Shown: positions 42,265-49,605 of the stretch, piece by piece
Position numbering within the stretch: position 1 is the stretch's first letter
How the letters are laid out: each line of letters begins with the position of its first letter
Assembly: GCA_937922785.1 (NCBI GenBank)
Contig: CALAJQ010000015.1
Coordinates: forward strand, 1 to 64,000
Source of the DNA: an uncultured Acidimicrobiales bacterium
GTDB lineage: Bacteria; Actinomycetota; Acidimicrobiia; Acidimicrobiales; SZUA-35
Reading direction: 5' to 3'
Length of the DNA: 64,000 nucleotides
Notes under the pieces: model-generated
The model's input: the letters and a program-made list of their open reading frames with translations, nothing else
The model's database searches: none
What the model was told of the DNA's origin: nothing
Made by a program: the position numbers and the translations under genes

Positions 42265-42756
42265 ATGCGTTGTCATGTGTGTGAAGCCACCGATACCAGG
42301 GTGGTTGACTCGCGTGGAGCTGAGTCTGGTGAGGCCATTCGCAGGCGTCGAGAGTGTGCAACGTGCGGTAGCCGTTTCACTACCTTTGAACGAGTCGAAG
42401 ACGCTCCGCTGGTAGTGATAAAGCGTGACGGCAAGCGAACGCCTTTCAGTACAGACAAGCTGGTTCGAGGTATGGCCTCAGCTGCAACTGGGCGTCCGAT
42501 CGAATCTGAGACCTTTGCCGAAATTGCCTCATCTATTGAAGAACAAGTGAAGGCAAGTGGCGGGCAGGTGACGTCAGATTTTATTGGATTGGCTGTCCTT
42601 GATCACCTCAGACGGCTGGATGAGGTCGCGGCGCTACGGTTTGCCAGCGTTTATAAGGACTTCAACTCAGTCTCTGATTTCGAGCAAGAACTCACCCTGA
42701 TCAAGCACGAGACGGCTCCTGACTCTGCTAGCGAAGTAGAGATATCCCTTAACTAA
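42265..42756 (+). CDS. nrdR: Transcriptional repressor NrdR
   Basis: A 163-residue regulator of ribonucleotide reductase genes. ATG 42265 gives the family's start MRCHVC; the frame upstream is not protein-like. The zinc ribbon has C3, C6, C31 and C34 (CHVC ... CATCGSRF), followed by the ATP-cone domain (VIKRDGKRTPFSTDKLVRGM). NrdR senses ATP/dATP and binds NrdR boxes; a candidate box overlaps the nrdJ promoter 3 kb downstream. It is downstream of the LysM gene and may be partly SOS-co-transcribed. Confidence 0.95.
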   Translation: MRCHVCEATDTRVVDSRGAESGEAIRRRRECATCGSRFTTFERVEDAPLVVIKRDGKRTPFSTDKLVRGMASAATGRPIESETFAEIASSIEEQVKASGGQVTSDFIGLAVLDHLRRLDEVAALRFASVYKDFNSVSDFEQELTLIKHETAPDSASEVEISLN

Positions 42757-42780
42757 TTCAGTTCCTTTTTGGTGCTTTAG

Positions 42781-42795
42781 GCCCCCATTGGGGGC
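42781..42795. terminator. Short GC hairpin after nrdR
   Basis: GCCCCCATTGGGGGC forms a 6-bp GC stem with a 3-base loop, 25 bases after the nrdR stop and 34 bases before the transglycosylase start. There is only a weak T-run, so it may be a weak terminator or attenuator. Confidence 0.55.
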
Positions 42796-42828
42796 TTGAT
42801 CAGGGGCTAAAACGGCCGATAGGTCTAG

Positions 42829-44193
42829 GTGGGCGCGGGCTCTAAGTTCTTCGGCTCAACAACGACTTGTTCGCTGTTGATTATTTCTCTGGCTGTGGCC
42901 GGAGTAATTCCAGCTGCCGCCCAAGAAAGCCCAGCACCCGATGTTGAGCCGGAGCGGTTGACGCTCTCGGAGATATTTCCAGAGCCAGAGCTGTTATCTG
43001 AAGACGTCATTGCCGCAGTGAACATTGATCCCTATCGCCTAGGTATTGATGGGTTGATTGAGGCTCGGGTTAGTCACCGAGTTGCTAGGGACGAGATGGC
43101 CGATGCCATGTTCAGGTTCTCACAGAGTTCGGAGGCAATCGCTATTGGGTTGGTCGTCGAGGCCGAGACCACCGAAGCCTTCGAAGCTGCCACTGGTTCA
43201 GCGGTTGCGGCAGAGCAGAATCTCAAGGAGTTCGCGATCGGAGCCTTTTCGGGGTCAGAGCTACGCGATCTAGAGGGCGAGATGCTCTCTGGAAAGTTGA
43301 ATCCCCAAGCGACCTTACAAAACCACGCTGAAGATCGCGTGTTGCTCACCAAAGGTCTCGCTGACGCAGAGCTGGTCGTGGCTCAAGCTCTTCTAGCGGC
43401 TGCTCAGAACGAGTTGAAACTTCAGCGCAAAGCTCAGAGCATCGCCGAGACCGACCTCACAGAGGCTCAGGAAAAGTTTGCCCTAGCGGCCTCACAGATC
43501 GAAGAGCTCTCCGCAGCGGCAGAAATTCGACTAGCAACCACCAAGGATCCAAAACTTGGGTTCACTGTCGTGGCTCTCGACGCCTACTACAACGCTGAAC
43601 TGTTCATGGCCGAGGCCGATCCAAACTGCGGAGTCCAATGGTGGCAGCTCGCAGGCATCGGACGGGTCGAAAGCATCCACGGGACCCACGGCACTTCCAA
43701 GCTCAAGAGCAACGGCGTGACTACGCGTCGCATTCTCGGACCGCCTTTGGACGGGGAAGAGTTTCTTGCAATCCCCGATACCGATGGCGGCAAGCTTGAC
43801 GGTGACATTGTGTGGGACCGCGCAGTTGGTCCAATGCAGTTCATACCGGGCAGCTGGAGGATCTTCTCCGGTGACGGAGACGGCGATGGGGTCGAGAACC
43901 CCCACAACATGTACGACGCAACGGTCGCTGCCGCTAACCACCTCTGCAACTCGGTTCGGAACATCACCTTTGGCGGCAGGTTCCGCCGTGCGCTGCTGGA
44001 TTACAACCGATCCGGGGAATATGGGGCGACCGTCCAGCGCTTTGCTGTCGGGTACGCCACCGACGTTGATCTAGTCGCTCCGACGGACCCAACGACCGAA
44101 CAGAAGCCCTTCTGCGTGCCAAAGCCGAACGAGATCCAGTCGATCCCCCTCAGTGGCTGTGGGGCCATGAGCGGGCCGGCTAGAGGAGCCTGA
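42829..44193 (+). CDS. Exported lytic transglycosylase with coiled-coil domain
   Basis: A 454-residue exported protein: signal segment SLLIISLAVAGVIPAAAQE, then a long alpha-helical, probably coiled-coil region (residues 50-240), then a soluble lytic transglycosylase domain. The catalytic Glu is in GIGRVESIHGTHG, followed by the MltB-like motif VGPMQFIPGSWRIFSGDGDGDG and the NHLCN and DYNRSGEYG repeats, so it belongs to the SLT_2 type that cleaves peptidoglycan to 1,6-anhydro products. Start GTG. Its 3' end overlaps the next gene, on the other strand, by 123 bases. Confidence 0.87.
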   Translation: MGAGSKFFGSTTTCSLLIISLAVAGVIPAAAQESPAPDVEPERLTLSEIFPEPELLSEDVIAAVNIDPYRLGIDGLIEARVSHRVARDEMADAMFRFSQSSEAIAIGLVVEAETTEAFEAATGSAVAAEQNLKEFAIGAFSGSELRDLEGEMLSGKLNPQATLQNHAEDRVLLTKGLADAELVVAQALLAAAQNELKLQRKAQSIAETDLTEAQEKFALAASQIEELSAAAEIRLATTKDPKLGFTVVALDAYYNAELFMAEADPNCGVQWWQLAGIGRVESIHGTHGTSKLKSNGVTTRRILGPPLDGEEFLAIPDTDGGKLDGDIVWDRAVGPMQFIPGSWRIFSGDGDGDGVENPHNMYDATVAAANHLCNSVRNITFGGRFRRALLDYNRSGEYGATVQRFAVGYATDVDLVAPTDPTTEQKPFCVPKPNEIQSIPLSGCGAMSGPARGA

Positions 44194-44874
44194 GGCCATC
44201 ACTGGAGACAACGTCATGTTCCACTCATCGACCAGTCCGTCGGAGATGAACTGGCCGTTGAGACTTGGTCCTCCCTCGACAAGGCAGCGCTTGTTTCCCT
44301 CGCTAGCAAACAGTTCGAGCATCTCGGCTAGATCAACTCTGTCATTGTCTTGAACGACTATTCGCATCTTTGGCTGTAGGGCGCGTACCCGCTCTGGATC
44401 GGCTTTGGTTCCAGTGACTAGCACGGGTTCATAGGTGGGGTCATCAAACAGGCGAGAGTCGGTCTCAAGCGAAGCGCTCCCGCTGACCACCACAATCGTC
44501 GGCCTTGGAGTTTGGCCTCTAGCGATTCGTTCGGCTTGAACCGCTTCAGAAGTCTGTGGTGCTCGATAGTTCTCGGCCCTAACAGTTTGGGCGCCGGCAA
44601 CGATCAGATCTGCTTGTGCTCGCAATGCGCTAAAGACCTGTTGGTCGGCGGGTCCACCCAGACCGCCTGACACTCCCTCCAGCGCAGTGGCGCCATCAAG
44701 GCTTGAAACCATGTTCACATAGACCCACGGCCTCCTGGGTCCTGGGATGCGCTGCTCGGCTTTGATCTCGAGTGCTGGGTTGATTAGTTGTGGAGAACCC
44801 TCGCTTGGGGTTTGGAGGAGGTTGAAGATTTGGGTATCGGTCACGCCTAGGCCTATCTGGGTTTGTCTGGTCAC
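44071..44874 (-). CDS. RibD C-terminal-domain reductase
   Basis: A 267-residue protein of the RibD_C/dihydrofolate-reductase fold, the type that reduces the pyrimidine intermediate of riboflavin synthesis. Family marks: WVYVNMVSSLDGATA near residue 50, LIVAGAQTVRAENY near 90, PTIVVVSGSASLETDSRLF and the signature CLVEGGPSLNGQFISDGLVDEWNMT split over the C-terminal third. It is not fused to a deaminase domain, so it may be a stand-alone pyrimidine reductase. Start GTG at 44874. Its last 41 codons overlap the 3' end of the transglycosylase gene. Confidence 0.83.
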   Translation of the reverse strand: MTRQTQIGLGVTDTQIFNLLQTPSEGSPQLINPALEIKAEQRIPGPRRPWVYVNMVSSLDGATALEGVSGGLGGPADQQVFSALRAQADLIVAGAQTVRAENYRAPQTSEAVQAERIARGQTPRPTIVVVSGSASLETDSRLFDDPTYEPVLVTGTKADPERVRALQPKMRIVVQDNDRVDLAEMLELFASEGNKRCLVEGGPSLNGQFISDGLVDEWNMTLSPVMASGSSSRPAHGPTATEGDRLDLVRLWHAEGLLFGRWVRRSD

Positions 44875-45247
44875 TGAGTGTTGGCTTTGTCACCGTCGGT
44901 GAATTTGAGCAGTTGATCTGTGGATGTTGCCGTGGATAGCTGTGGGTATAGCTGGGGATTTCGCGGTCTTGGCTGGGGATTTGCCGCAGAAGTCACTGTG
45001 GTTCTGTACGGTATCCATTGTCGTTTCCGGTGTGGTTGGCAGACCATTGGAGGAGCGGGGTTCAGGTAAAACGGGTGCTGTAGAAGGCTTGTCGTTTCGC
45101 AAGTTGCGACTCGTCTGGTTGCGCGTATTTGCCGATCCTCTGGGGCGTTTGTCTTACCTAATGAAGCTGCCAACTGCACCGGTCCTTACGTCGCATAGCT
45201 CGTAGGGAGGTTTGCCCTCTCATTACAAGAATTGTTACAAATTGGTG

Positions 45248-45277
45248 TTGACATCGATGGAATTACAGTGTTGTAAT
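45248..45277 (+). promoter_or_regulatory. Predicted nrdJ promoter overlapped by an NrdR-like palindrome
   Basis: TTGACA (45248-45253) and TGTAAT (45272-45277) with an 18-base spacer form a good vegetative promoter. The 16-base inverted repeat ATTACAGTGTTGTAAT (45262-45277) covers the -10 element, the size and position expected of an NrdR box. The implied leader is about 290 bases. Confidence 0.6.
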
Positions 45278-45283
45278 ACGAAC

Positions 45284-45296
45284 CCACATCTTGTGG
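45284..45296. promoter_or_regulatory. Second NrdR-like palindrome
   Basis: CCACATCTTGTGG is a perfect 5-base inverted repeat with a 3-base centre. Its centre is about 20-21 bases (two helical turns) from the centre of the palindrome over the -10. NrdR usually binds paired boxes on one face of the helix, so the two may form one operator. A third, weaker element (ACTACATGTTGTACAT) is at 45315-45330. Confidence 0.5.
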
Positions 45297-45343
45297 ACCA
45301 ATCCTCTCAACACCACTACATGTTGTACATAGAGGAAGAAATG

Positions 45344-45375
45344 TTGCCCTTGCGGGGTTTAACCCGTAAGGGCAA
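45344..45375 (+). promoter_or_regulatory. Strong hairpin in the nrdJ leader
   Basis: TTGCCCTTGCGGG and CCCGTAAGGGCAA pair over 13 positions (one G-U) around a short loop. No T-run follows on the + strand, so it is more likely a stabilising or regulatory leader structure than a terminator. Confidence 0.6.
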
Positions 45376-45465
45376 TTGCATGTAATAACCGGTTTAAAGC
45401 AGCACTTTTGCCTATCTAAATCGTGAAATTGTCACACAGCAGAAGGTGGCAATTTCGAGCCAAAA

Positions 45466-45509
45466 AAGCAAGCAAGCAAGCCCAAACAAGCAAGCAAAGC
45501 AAGCAAGCA
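45466..45509 (+). repeat. AAGC low-complexity tract in the nrdJ leader
   Basis: About eleven near-tandem AAGC/AAAGC units in the untranslated leader. An apparent minus-strand frame of about 100 codons through this tract (Leu/Ala/Cys/Phe-rich) is an artefact of it. Confidence 0.8.
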
Positions 45510-45526
45510 CAAACAATCCAAATCCC

Positions 45527-45544
45527 CCTCGGCCCGCCCCGAGG
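45527..45544 (+). promoter_or_regulatory. Hairpin just upstream of the nrdJ ribosome site
   Basis: CCTCGG-CCCGCC-CCGAGG is a perfect 6-bp stem ending 15 bases before the AGGAG ribosome site. It could affect translation initiation. Confidence 0.5.
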
Positions 45545-45570
45545 TAGTAACCCGTAATTAGGAGTAATTT

Positions 45571-48396
45571 ATGGCCCTCGCACCATCCCAGACCGGAATC
45601 GGCATCCGCCGCTACTACACCACCCCCGGTCAACATCCATATGACACGATCCAATGGGAAAAGCGAGACGCCAGAATCTCTAACTGGAAGACCGGCGAAG
45701 TTGCCTTTGAGCAACTCGATGTTGAAGTTCCAAGCACGTTCTCAGTAAATGCCACCAACATTTTGGCCCAGAAGTACTTCCGTGGCACTCAAGGCACCGA
45801 AGAGCGCGAGACCTCACTCAAGCAGGTTGCTGACCGAGTAGTTGACACCATCACAACTTGGGGCATCGAAGGCGGCTACTTCGTAAACGGCGAAGAAGCA
45901 GAAGTCTTTAACCACGAACTCAAGTACCTGATCATTCACCAAAAGGGTGCGTTCAACTCACCTGTCTGGTTCAACATCGGCGTGAAGGGTGTACCTCAGC
46001 AGGGATCAGCTTGTTTCATCCTCAAAGTCGAAGACAAGATGGACGCCATCTTGAACTGGTACGTCGAAGAGGGCGTGATCTTCAAGGGCGGCTCAGGCGC
46101 TGGTGTGAACCTCAGCGCAATCCGTTCAAGCCATGAACACCTCAAGGGTGGTGGCACAGCTTCTGGCCCCGTTAGCTTCATGCGCGGCGCCGACTCATCC
46201 GCGGGAACCATTAAGAGTGGTGGCAAGACACGTCGGGCAGCCAAGATGGTAATGCTCGACATTGACCACCCAGACATTGAAGAGTTCATCTGGTGTAAGT
46301 CAGTAGAAGAGCGCAAGGCCCGTGCTCTTGCCGCTGCTGGCTTTGATATGGACCTCGATGGCAAAGACAGCTACAGCATCCAGTACCAGAATGCCAATAA
46401 CTCGATTCGGGTAACCGATGAGTTCATGCAGGCTGTTGTTGACGATGCCGATTGGGACCTCATTGCCCGTACTGACGGCTCCGTCGTACGGACAGTGAAG
46501 GCCCGAAGCCTCATGCGTCAGTTCGCTCAGAGCACTTGGGAGTGTGCTGATCCGGGCATGCAGTACGACTCAACAATCAACCGCTGGCACACATCCTCCA
46601 ACACCGGCAAGATCAACGGATCAAACCCGTGCTCTGAATACATGCACTTGGACAACTCAGCTTGCAACCTTGCCAGCCTTAACCTGTTGACCTACCTCAA
46701 GGACGACGACACATTCGATGTCGACGGTTTCACCGCTTCAATCGAGGCGTTCTTCACCGCACAGGAAATCATTGTCGGCCGGGCCGACTACCCAACCAAG
46801 TCAATCGGTGAGAACTCGCTGAAGTTCCGTCAGCTCGGTCTTGGTTATGCCAACATCGGCGCATTGTTGATGAACCTGGGCATGGCCTATGACTCAGATG
46901 AGGGCCGTGCATACGCAGCATCAATCACCTCACTAATGACCGGTCACGCCTACTACACCTCGGCCAAAACCTCGGCCCGTATGGGTCCACACGCTGGCTA
47001 TGAAGAGAACCGTGAGCCAATGCTTCGTGTTCTTGGACAGCACCAGGCTGCGGTTGCCGATATCGACCCGAACCTGGCTCCAAGCGACATCCTCGGGGCC
47101 GCCCAGCAAGCCTGGGACTCAACTGTTGCGCTTGCTCCTGAAGTAGGCGTTCGTAACGCACAGGCAACTGTGTTGGCCCCAACTGGAACAATCGGCCTTC
47201 TCATGGATTGTGATACCACTGGTATCGAGCCCGATCTTGGCCTTTGCAAGATGAAGAAGCTTGTGGGCGGCGGCACGATGTCAATCGTGAACCAGTCAGT
47301 ACCACGGGCGCTGCGTCGTCTTGGTTACACCGATGCCCAGGTTGAAGCTATCGAGTCCTACATCGATGAGAACAAGTCGATTCTCGGCGCTCCAGCCATG
47401 GACCCGGCCCATTACCCAGTGTTTGCTTGCTCCATGGGCGACAACCCAATTCACTACTTGGGTCACGTAAAGATGATGGCGGCGGTTCAACCGTTCATCT
47501 CAGGTGCAATTTCCAAGACCGTAAACATGCCTGAAGAGGTTTCGGTTGAAGATGTTGAGCAGCTCCACATTGACGCATGGAAGATGGGCGTCAAGGCAAT
47601 CGCGATCTATCGGGACAACTGCAAGGTTGCCCAGCCTCTGTCCATGGAAAAGAAGGCTGGCGCCGACGACGACACCAGCGAAGATGGTGCATCGGCAACG
47701 GCTGCAACCGAAGTAATCACCGAGATTGTTGAGAAGGTTGTTTACAAGCCAGTACGTGAGCGTCTGCCACGCAGCCGTCGTAGCCGAACTTTTGAGTTCC
47801 GGGTTGCTGACTGCAAGGGTTTCGTAACCGTAGGCGAGTACGACGATGGCCGACCTGGTGAGATGTTTGTTCGTGTCTCAAAGCAGGGTTCAACAATGGC
47901 GGGCATCATGGATGCCTTCGCTATCTCGCTGAGCCACGGCTTGCAATACGGCGTGCCATTGCGCAACTTCGTTGAGACATTCACCGGAATGCGCTTCGAA
48001 CCAGCCGGCATGACCGACGATCCAGACATCCGAATCGCTAACTCGATCATGGACTATCTGTTCCGCAAGCTTGCCGTCCTCTATCTGCCCTACAACGAGC
48101 GGGCCGAGCTTGGCATCTTCACTACCAACGAGCGCACTCAGCAGACTTTGCCCGGCGTTGAAGAGACCATCACAACAACCCAAGGAGCTGACCTACCGTC
48201 TGACCCTCCAACGGTTGACTCAGCTTCAGAGCTGGCAGACAAGATGGCGGCCGAAGCCCAAAAGGCTCAGCCGATAGCGAAGGCTCCAGTTGAGGATCCT
48301 CACGCCCCAATCTGCATGCAGTGCGGCGTGAAGATGCAGCGAGCCGGCTCATGCCATGCATGCCCAGACTGTGGAAACACCAGCGGCTGCAGCTAA
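45571..48396 (+). CDS. nrdJ: Vitamin B12-dependent ribonucleotide reductase (class II)
   Basis: A 941-residue enzyme that makes deoxyribonucleotides using adenosylcobalamin, so it works with or without oxygen. The active-site region NPCSEYMHLDNSACNLASLN lies near residue 352, with the thiyl-radical loop later, and the C-terminus has a Cys-rich zinc-like ending (CMQCGVKM ... CHACPDCGNTSGC) used in re-reduction. Start ATG with AGGAG about seven bases upstream. Codon choice is more uniform than in neighbours, as in a highly expressed gene. Its leader has NrdR-type palindromes. A palindromic repeat starts seven bases after the stop. Confidence 0.95.
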   Translation: MALAPSQTGIGIRRYYTTPGQHPYDTIQWEKRDARISNWKTGEVAFEQLDVEVPSTFSVNATNILAQKYFRGTQGTEERETSLKQVADRVVDTITTWGIEGGYFVNGEEAEVFNHELKYLIIHQKGAFNSPVWFNIGVKGVPQQGSACFILKVEDKMDAILNWYVEEGVIFKGGSGAGVNLSAIRSSHEHLKGGGTASGPVSFMRGADSSAGTIKSGGKTRRAAKMVMLDIDHPDIEEFIWCKSVEERKARALAAAGFDMDLDGKDSYSIQYQNANNSIRVTDEFMQAVVDDADWDLIARTDGSVVRTVKARSLMRQFAQSTWECADPGMQYDSTINRWHTSSNTGKINGSNPCSEYMHLDNSACNLASLNLLTYLKDDDTFDVDGFTASIEAFFTAQEIIVGRADYPTKSIGENSLKFRQLGLGYANIGALLMNLGMAYDSDEGRAYAASITSLMTGHAYYTSAKTSARMGPHAGYEENREPMLRVLGQHQAAVADIDPNLAPSDILGAAQQAWDSTVALAPEVGVRNAQATVLAPTGTIGLLMDCDTTGIEPDLGLCKMKKLVGGGTMSIVNQSVPRALRRLGYTDAQVEAIESYIDENKSILGAPAMDPAHYPVFACSMGDNPIHYLGHVKMMAAVQPFISGAISKTVNMPEEVSVEDVEQLHIDAWKMGVKAIAIYRDNCKVAQPLSMEKKAGADDDTSEDGASATAATEVITEIVEKVVYKPVRERLPRSRRSRTFEFRVADCKGFVTVGEYDDGRPGEMFVRVSKQGSTMAGIMDAFAISLSHGLQYGVPLRNFVETFTGMRFEPAGMTDDPDIRIANSIMDYLFRKLAVLYLPYNERAELGIFTTNERTQQTLPGVEETITTTQGADLPSDPPTVDSASELADKMAAEAQKAQPIAKAPVEDPHAPICMQCGVKMQRAGSCHACPDCGNTSGCS

Positions 48397-48403
48397 AAAA
48401 CCC

Positions 48404-48451
48404 GTTCTGGCGGCGCCCAGTACCGTATGCGGGCCTGGGCGCAGCCAGAAC
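48404..48451 (+). repeat. Palindromic repeat P2
   Basis: A 48-base imperfect inverted repeat starting GTTCTGGCGGCGCCC and ending GGCGCAGCCAGAAC, with the core CCGTATGCGGG. It lies between nrdJ and the DUF559-type gene, 89 bases upstream of that gene's start. Confidence 0.9.
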
Positions 48452-48540
48452 ACCGAAGACTGAGCTTGAGCTCAGTCAGAACAGCCCAGCATGGCCGCTC
48501 TGAGAGGGTGACTGTCACAGAGCGTCGTCATGCTGGAGCT

Positions 48541-49500
48541 ATGAAGAAGAACATTGACTATCAGATAATTGAACTTGCCGGCCCAAGGCTGGGGGCTGTC
48601 AGTAGAAAATCGTTGACCGATGCAGGGGTTTCCGGCACATCGATATCAAGGCGGTTGGAGGCTGGATTGCTGACGTCGCCCTTCCGGGGAGTCTACGTAG
48701 TGAACGCACTCAGGTGCGCAGACACTATCTTGCACGCCAGCGGCCTGGCTTATCCCGAAGGAGCGGTGTGTCGCTTCTCGGCCGCGTCGTCGCACGGCTT
48801 TGATTGCTATTCGCCCAACAAGCCTCAGTTCGTAACCGCAAAGGGCAGCGGGGCTAAGTCGCCAGATGTGCGCTTTCATGAGACTCGCAGCTTGCCGTCG
48901 GATGATGTGGTGGTTGCAAACGGTCTGCGAATCACATCACCAGCTCGGACCTTGTGTGACATTTCTGGCTCGGTCCCAATTGGGCGCTTGCGCCATTTCA
49001 CTGAAACTCAGCTGACTCGATCGAACCCCGGTGCTGAGGAGCTTGTGGCTTGTGTCCAAAGTCGGAGACGTCGTGGTGTGGCAGGTGTCGGGCACCTGGC
49101 TGAGATCCTCGCGTTCATGTTGGATGATCAGCCCGTGCCGGATTCGGTTCTGGAGATGCGACTATTCGACGGCTTGGTCTCGGTTGGGCTCACAAATTTG
49201 ATTCGCCAATTCCGGCCCAGCTGGTACGACGGCATTCGTGGTGTGGTCGATATTGCAGATCCAATCGGCAAAACCATCATCGAGGCTGATGGGCGCCAAT
49301 TCCGTCAGGTAACCCAAGCTCACAACAACGACCGGCAGCGTGACCGAAAGGCTGCCGCAAACGGATATTTGGTCTTGCGGATCGGCTACCAGGAGCTAGT
49401 TAGTCGCCGCGATTCTGTCCTGTCTGAGATCCGTGATGTGGTCATCCGTCGGCGAGCGGCAGCTACTGGTTCGATTTTGGCGGAGTCAGAGCCCGCATGA
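48541..49500 (+). CDS. AbiEi-like / DUF559 endonuclease-like protein
   Basis: A 319-residue protein; ATG 48541 is chosen because the frame upstream runs into the palindromic repeat. The N-terminal winged helix (VSRKSLTDAGVSGTSISRRL, then FRGVYVV) is like that of AbiEi-type antitoxins. The C-terminal domain has the Vsr-like PD-(D/E)xK pattern of DUF559: D in VVDIADPIG, then IIEADGRQF, then RQRDRKAAANGYLVLRIGYQEL. Such fusions are scattered in actinobacteria, often alone; nuclease activity is expected but unproven. No toxin partner is adjacent. The gene is bracketed by palindromic repeats P2 and P3. Confidence 0.8.
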   Translation: MKKNIDYQIIELAGPRLGAVSRKSLTDAGVSGTSISRRLEAGLLTSPFRGVYVVNALRCADTILHASGLAYPEGAVCRFSAASSHGFDCYSPNKPQFVTAKGSGAKSPDVRFHETRSLPSDDVVVANGLRITSPARTLCDISGSVPIGRLRHFTETQLTRSNPGAEELVACVQSRRRRGVAGVGHLAEILAFMLDDQPVPDSVLEMRLFDGLVSVGLTNLIRQFRPSWYDGIRGVVDIADPIGKTIIEADGRQFRQVTQAHNNDRQRDRKAAANGYLVLRIGYQELVSRRDSVLSEIRDVVIRRRAAATGSILAESEPA

Positions 49501-49504
49501 TCTG

Positions 49505-49553
49505 CTTCTGGCGGCGCCCAGAACCGTATGCGGTCCTGGGGACAGCCAGAACC
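49505..49553 (+). repeat. Palindromic repeat P3
   Basis: Starts CTTCTGGCGGCGCCCAG and ends GGGGACAGCCAGAACC, with the core CCGTATGCGG. It begins four bases after the stop of the DUF559-type gene. Confidence 0.88.
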
Positions 49554-49583
49554 TAGGATGCGGGCCTGGGTGCAGCCAGAACC
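49554..49583 (+). repeat. Partial palindromic repeat P4
   Basis: A right half-copy (GGATGCGGGCCTGGG ... CAGCCAGAACC) directly following P3, as if by partial tandem duplication. Confidence 0.75.
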
Positions 49584-49605
49584 TAGAAGACGAGGTCGGG
49601 TTTTG

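Larger units (their letters stand above)
44875..45570. other. 696-base gene-free control region upstream of nrdJ
   Basis: No convincing gene. From left to right it holds TGTGGAT-like words (44918-44980), a stretch without clear features (45000-45240), a sigma70-type promoter with palindromes (45248-45330), a strong hairpin (45344-45375), AAGC low-complexity DNA (45466-45509), a second hairpin (45527-45544) and the nrdJ ribosome site AGGAG at about 45560. The short frames on either strand here lack protein-like composition. Confidence 0.75.

Noticed and set aside
44924-45205. Possible small plus-strand gene upstream of nrdJ
   Set aside because: No domain, signal, ribosome site or codon bias; the region fits a control region better.
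45278-45570. Cobalamin riboswitch in the nrdJ leader
   Set aside because: The hairpins are suggestive and the enzyme uses B12, but no GCCACTG-type B12 box or the expected multi-stem layout could be found.
45412-45714. Minus-strand frame of about 100 codons over the nrdJ start
   Set aside because: Its Leu/Ala/Cys/Phe-rich part comes from the AAGC repeat tract and it overlaps nrdJ.
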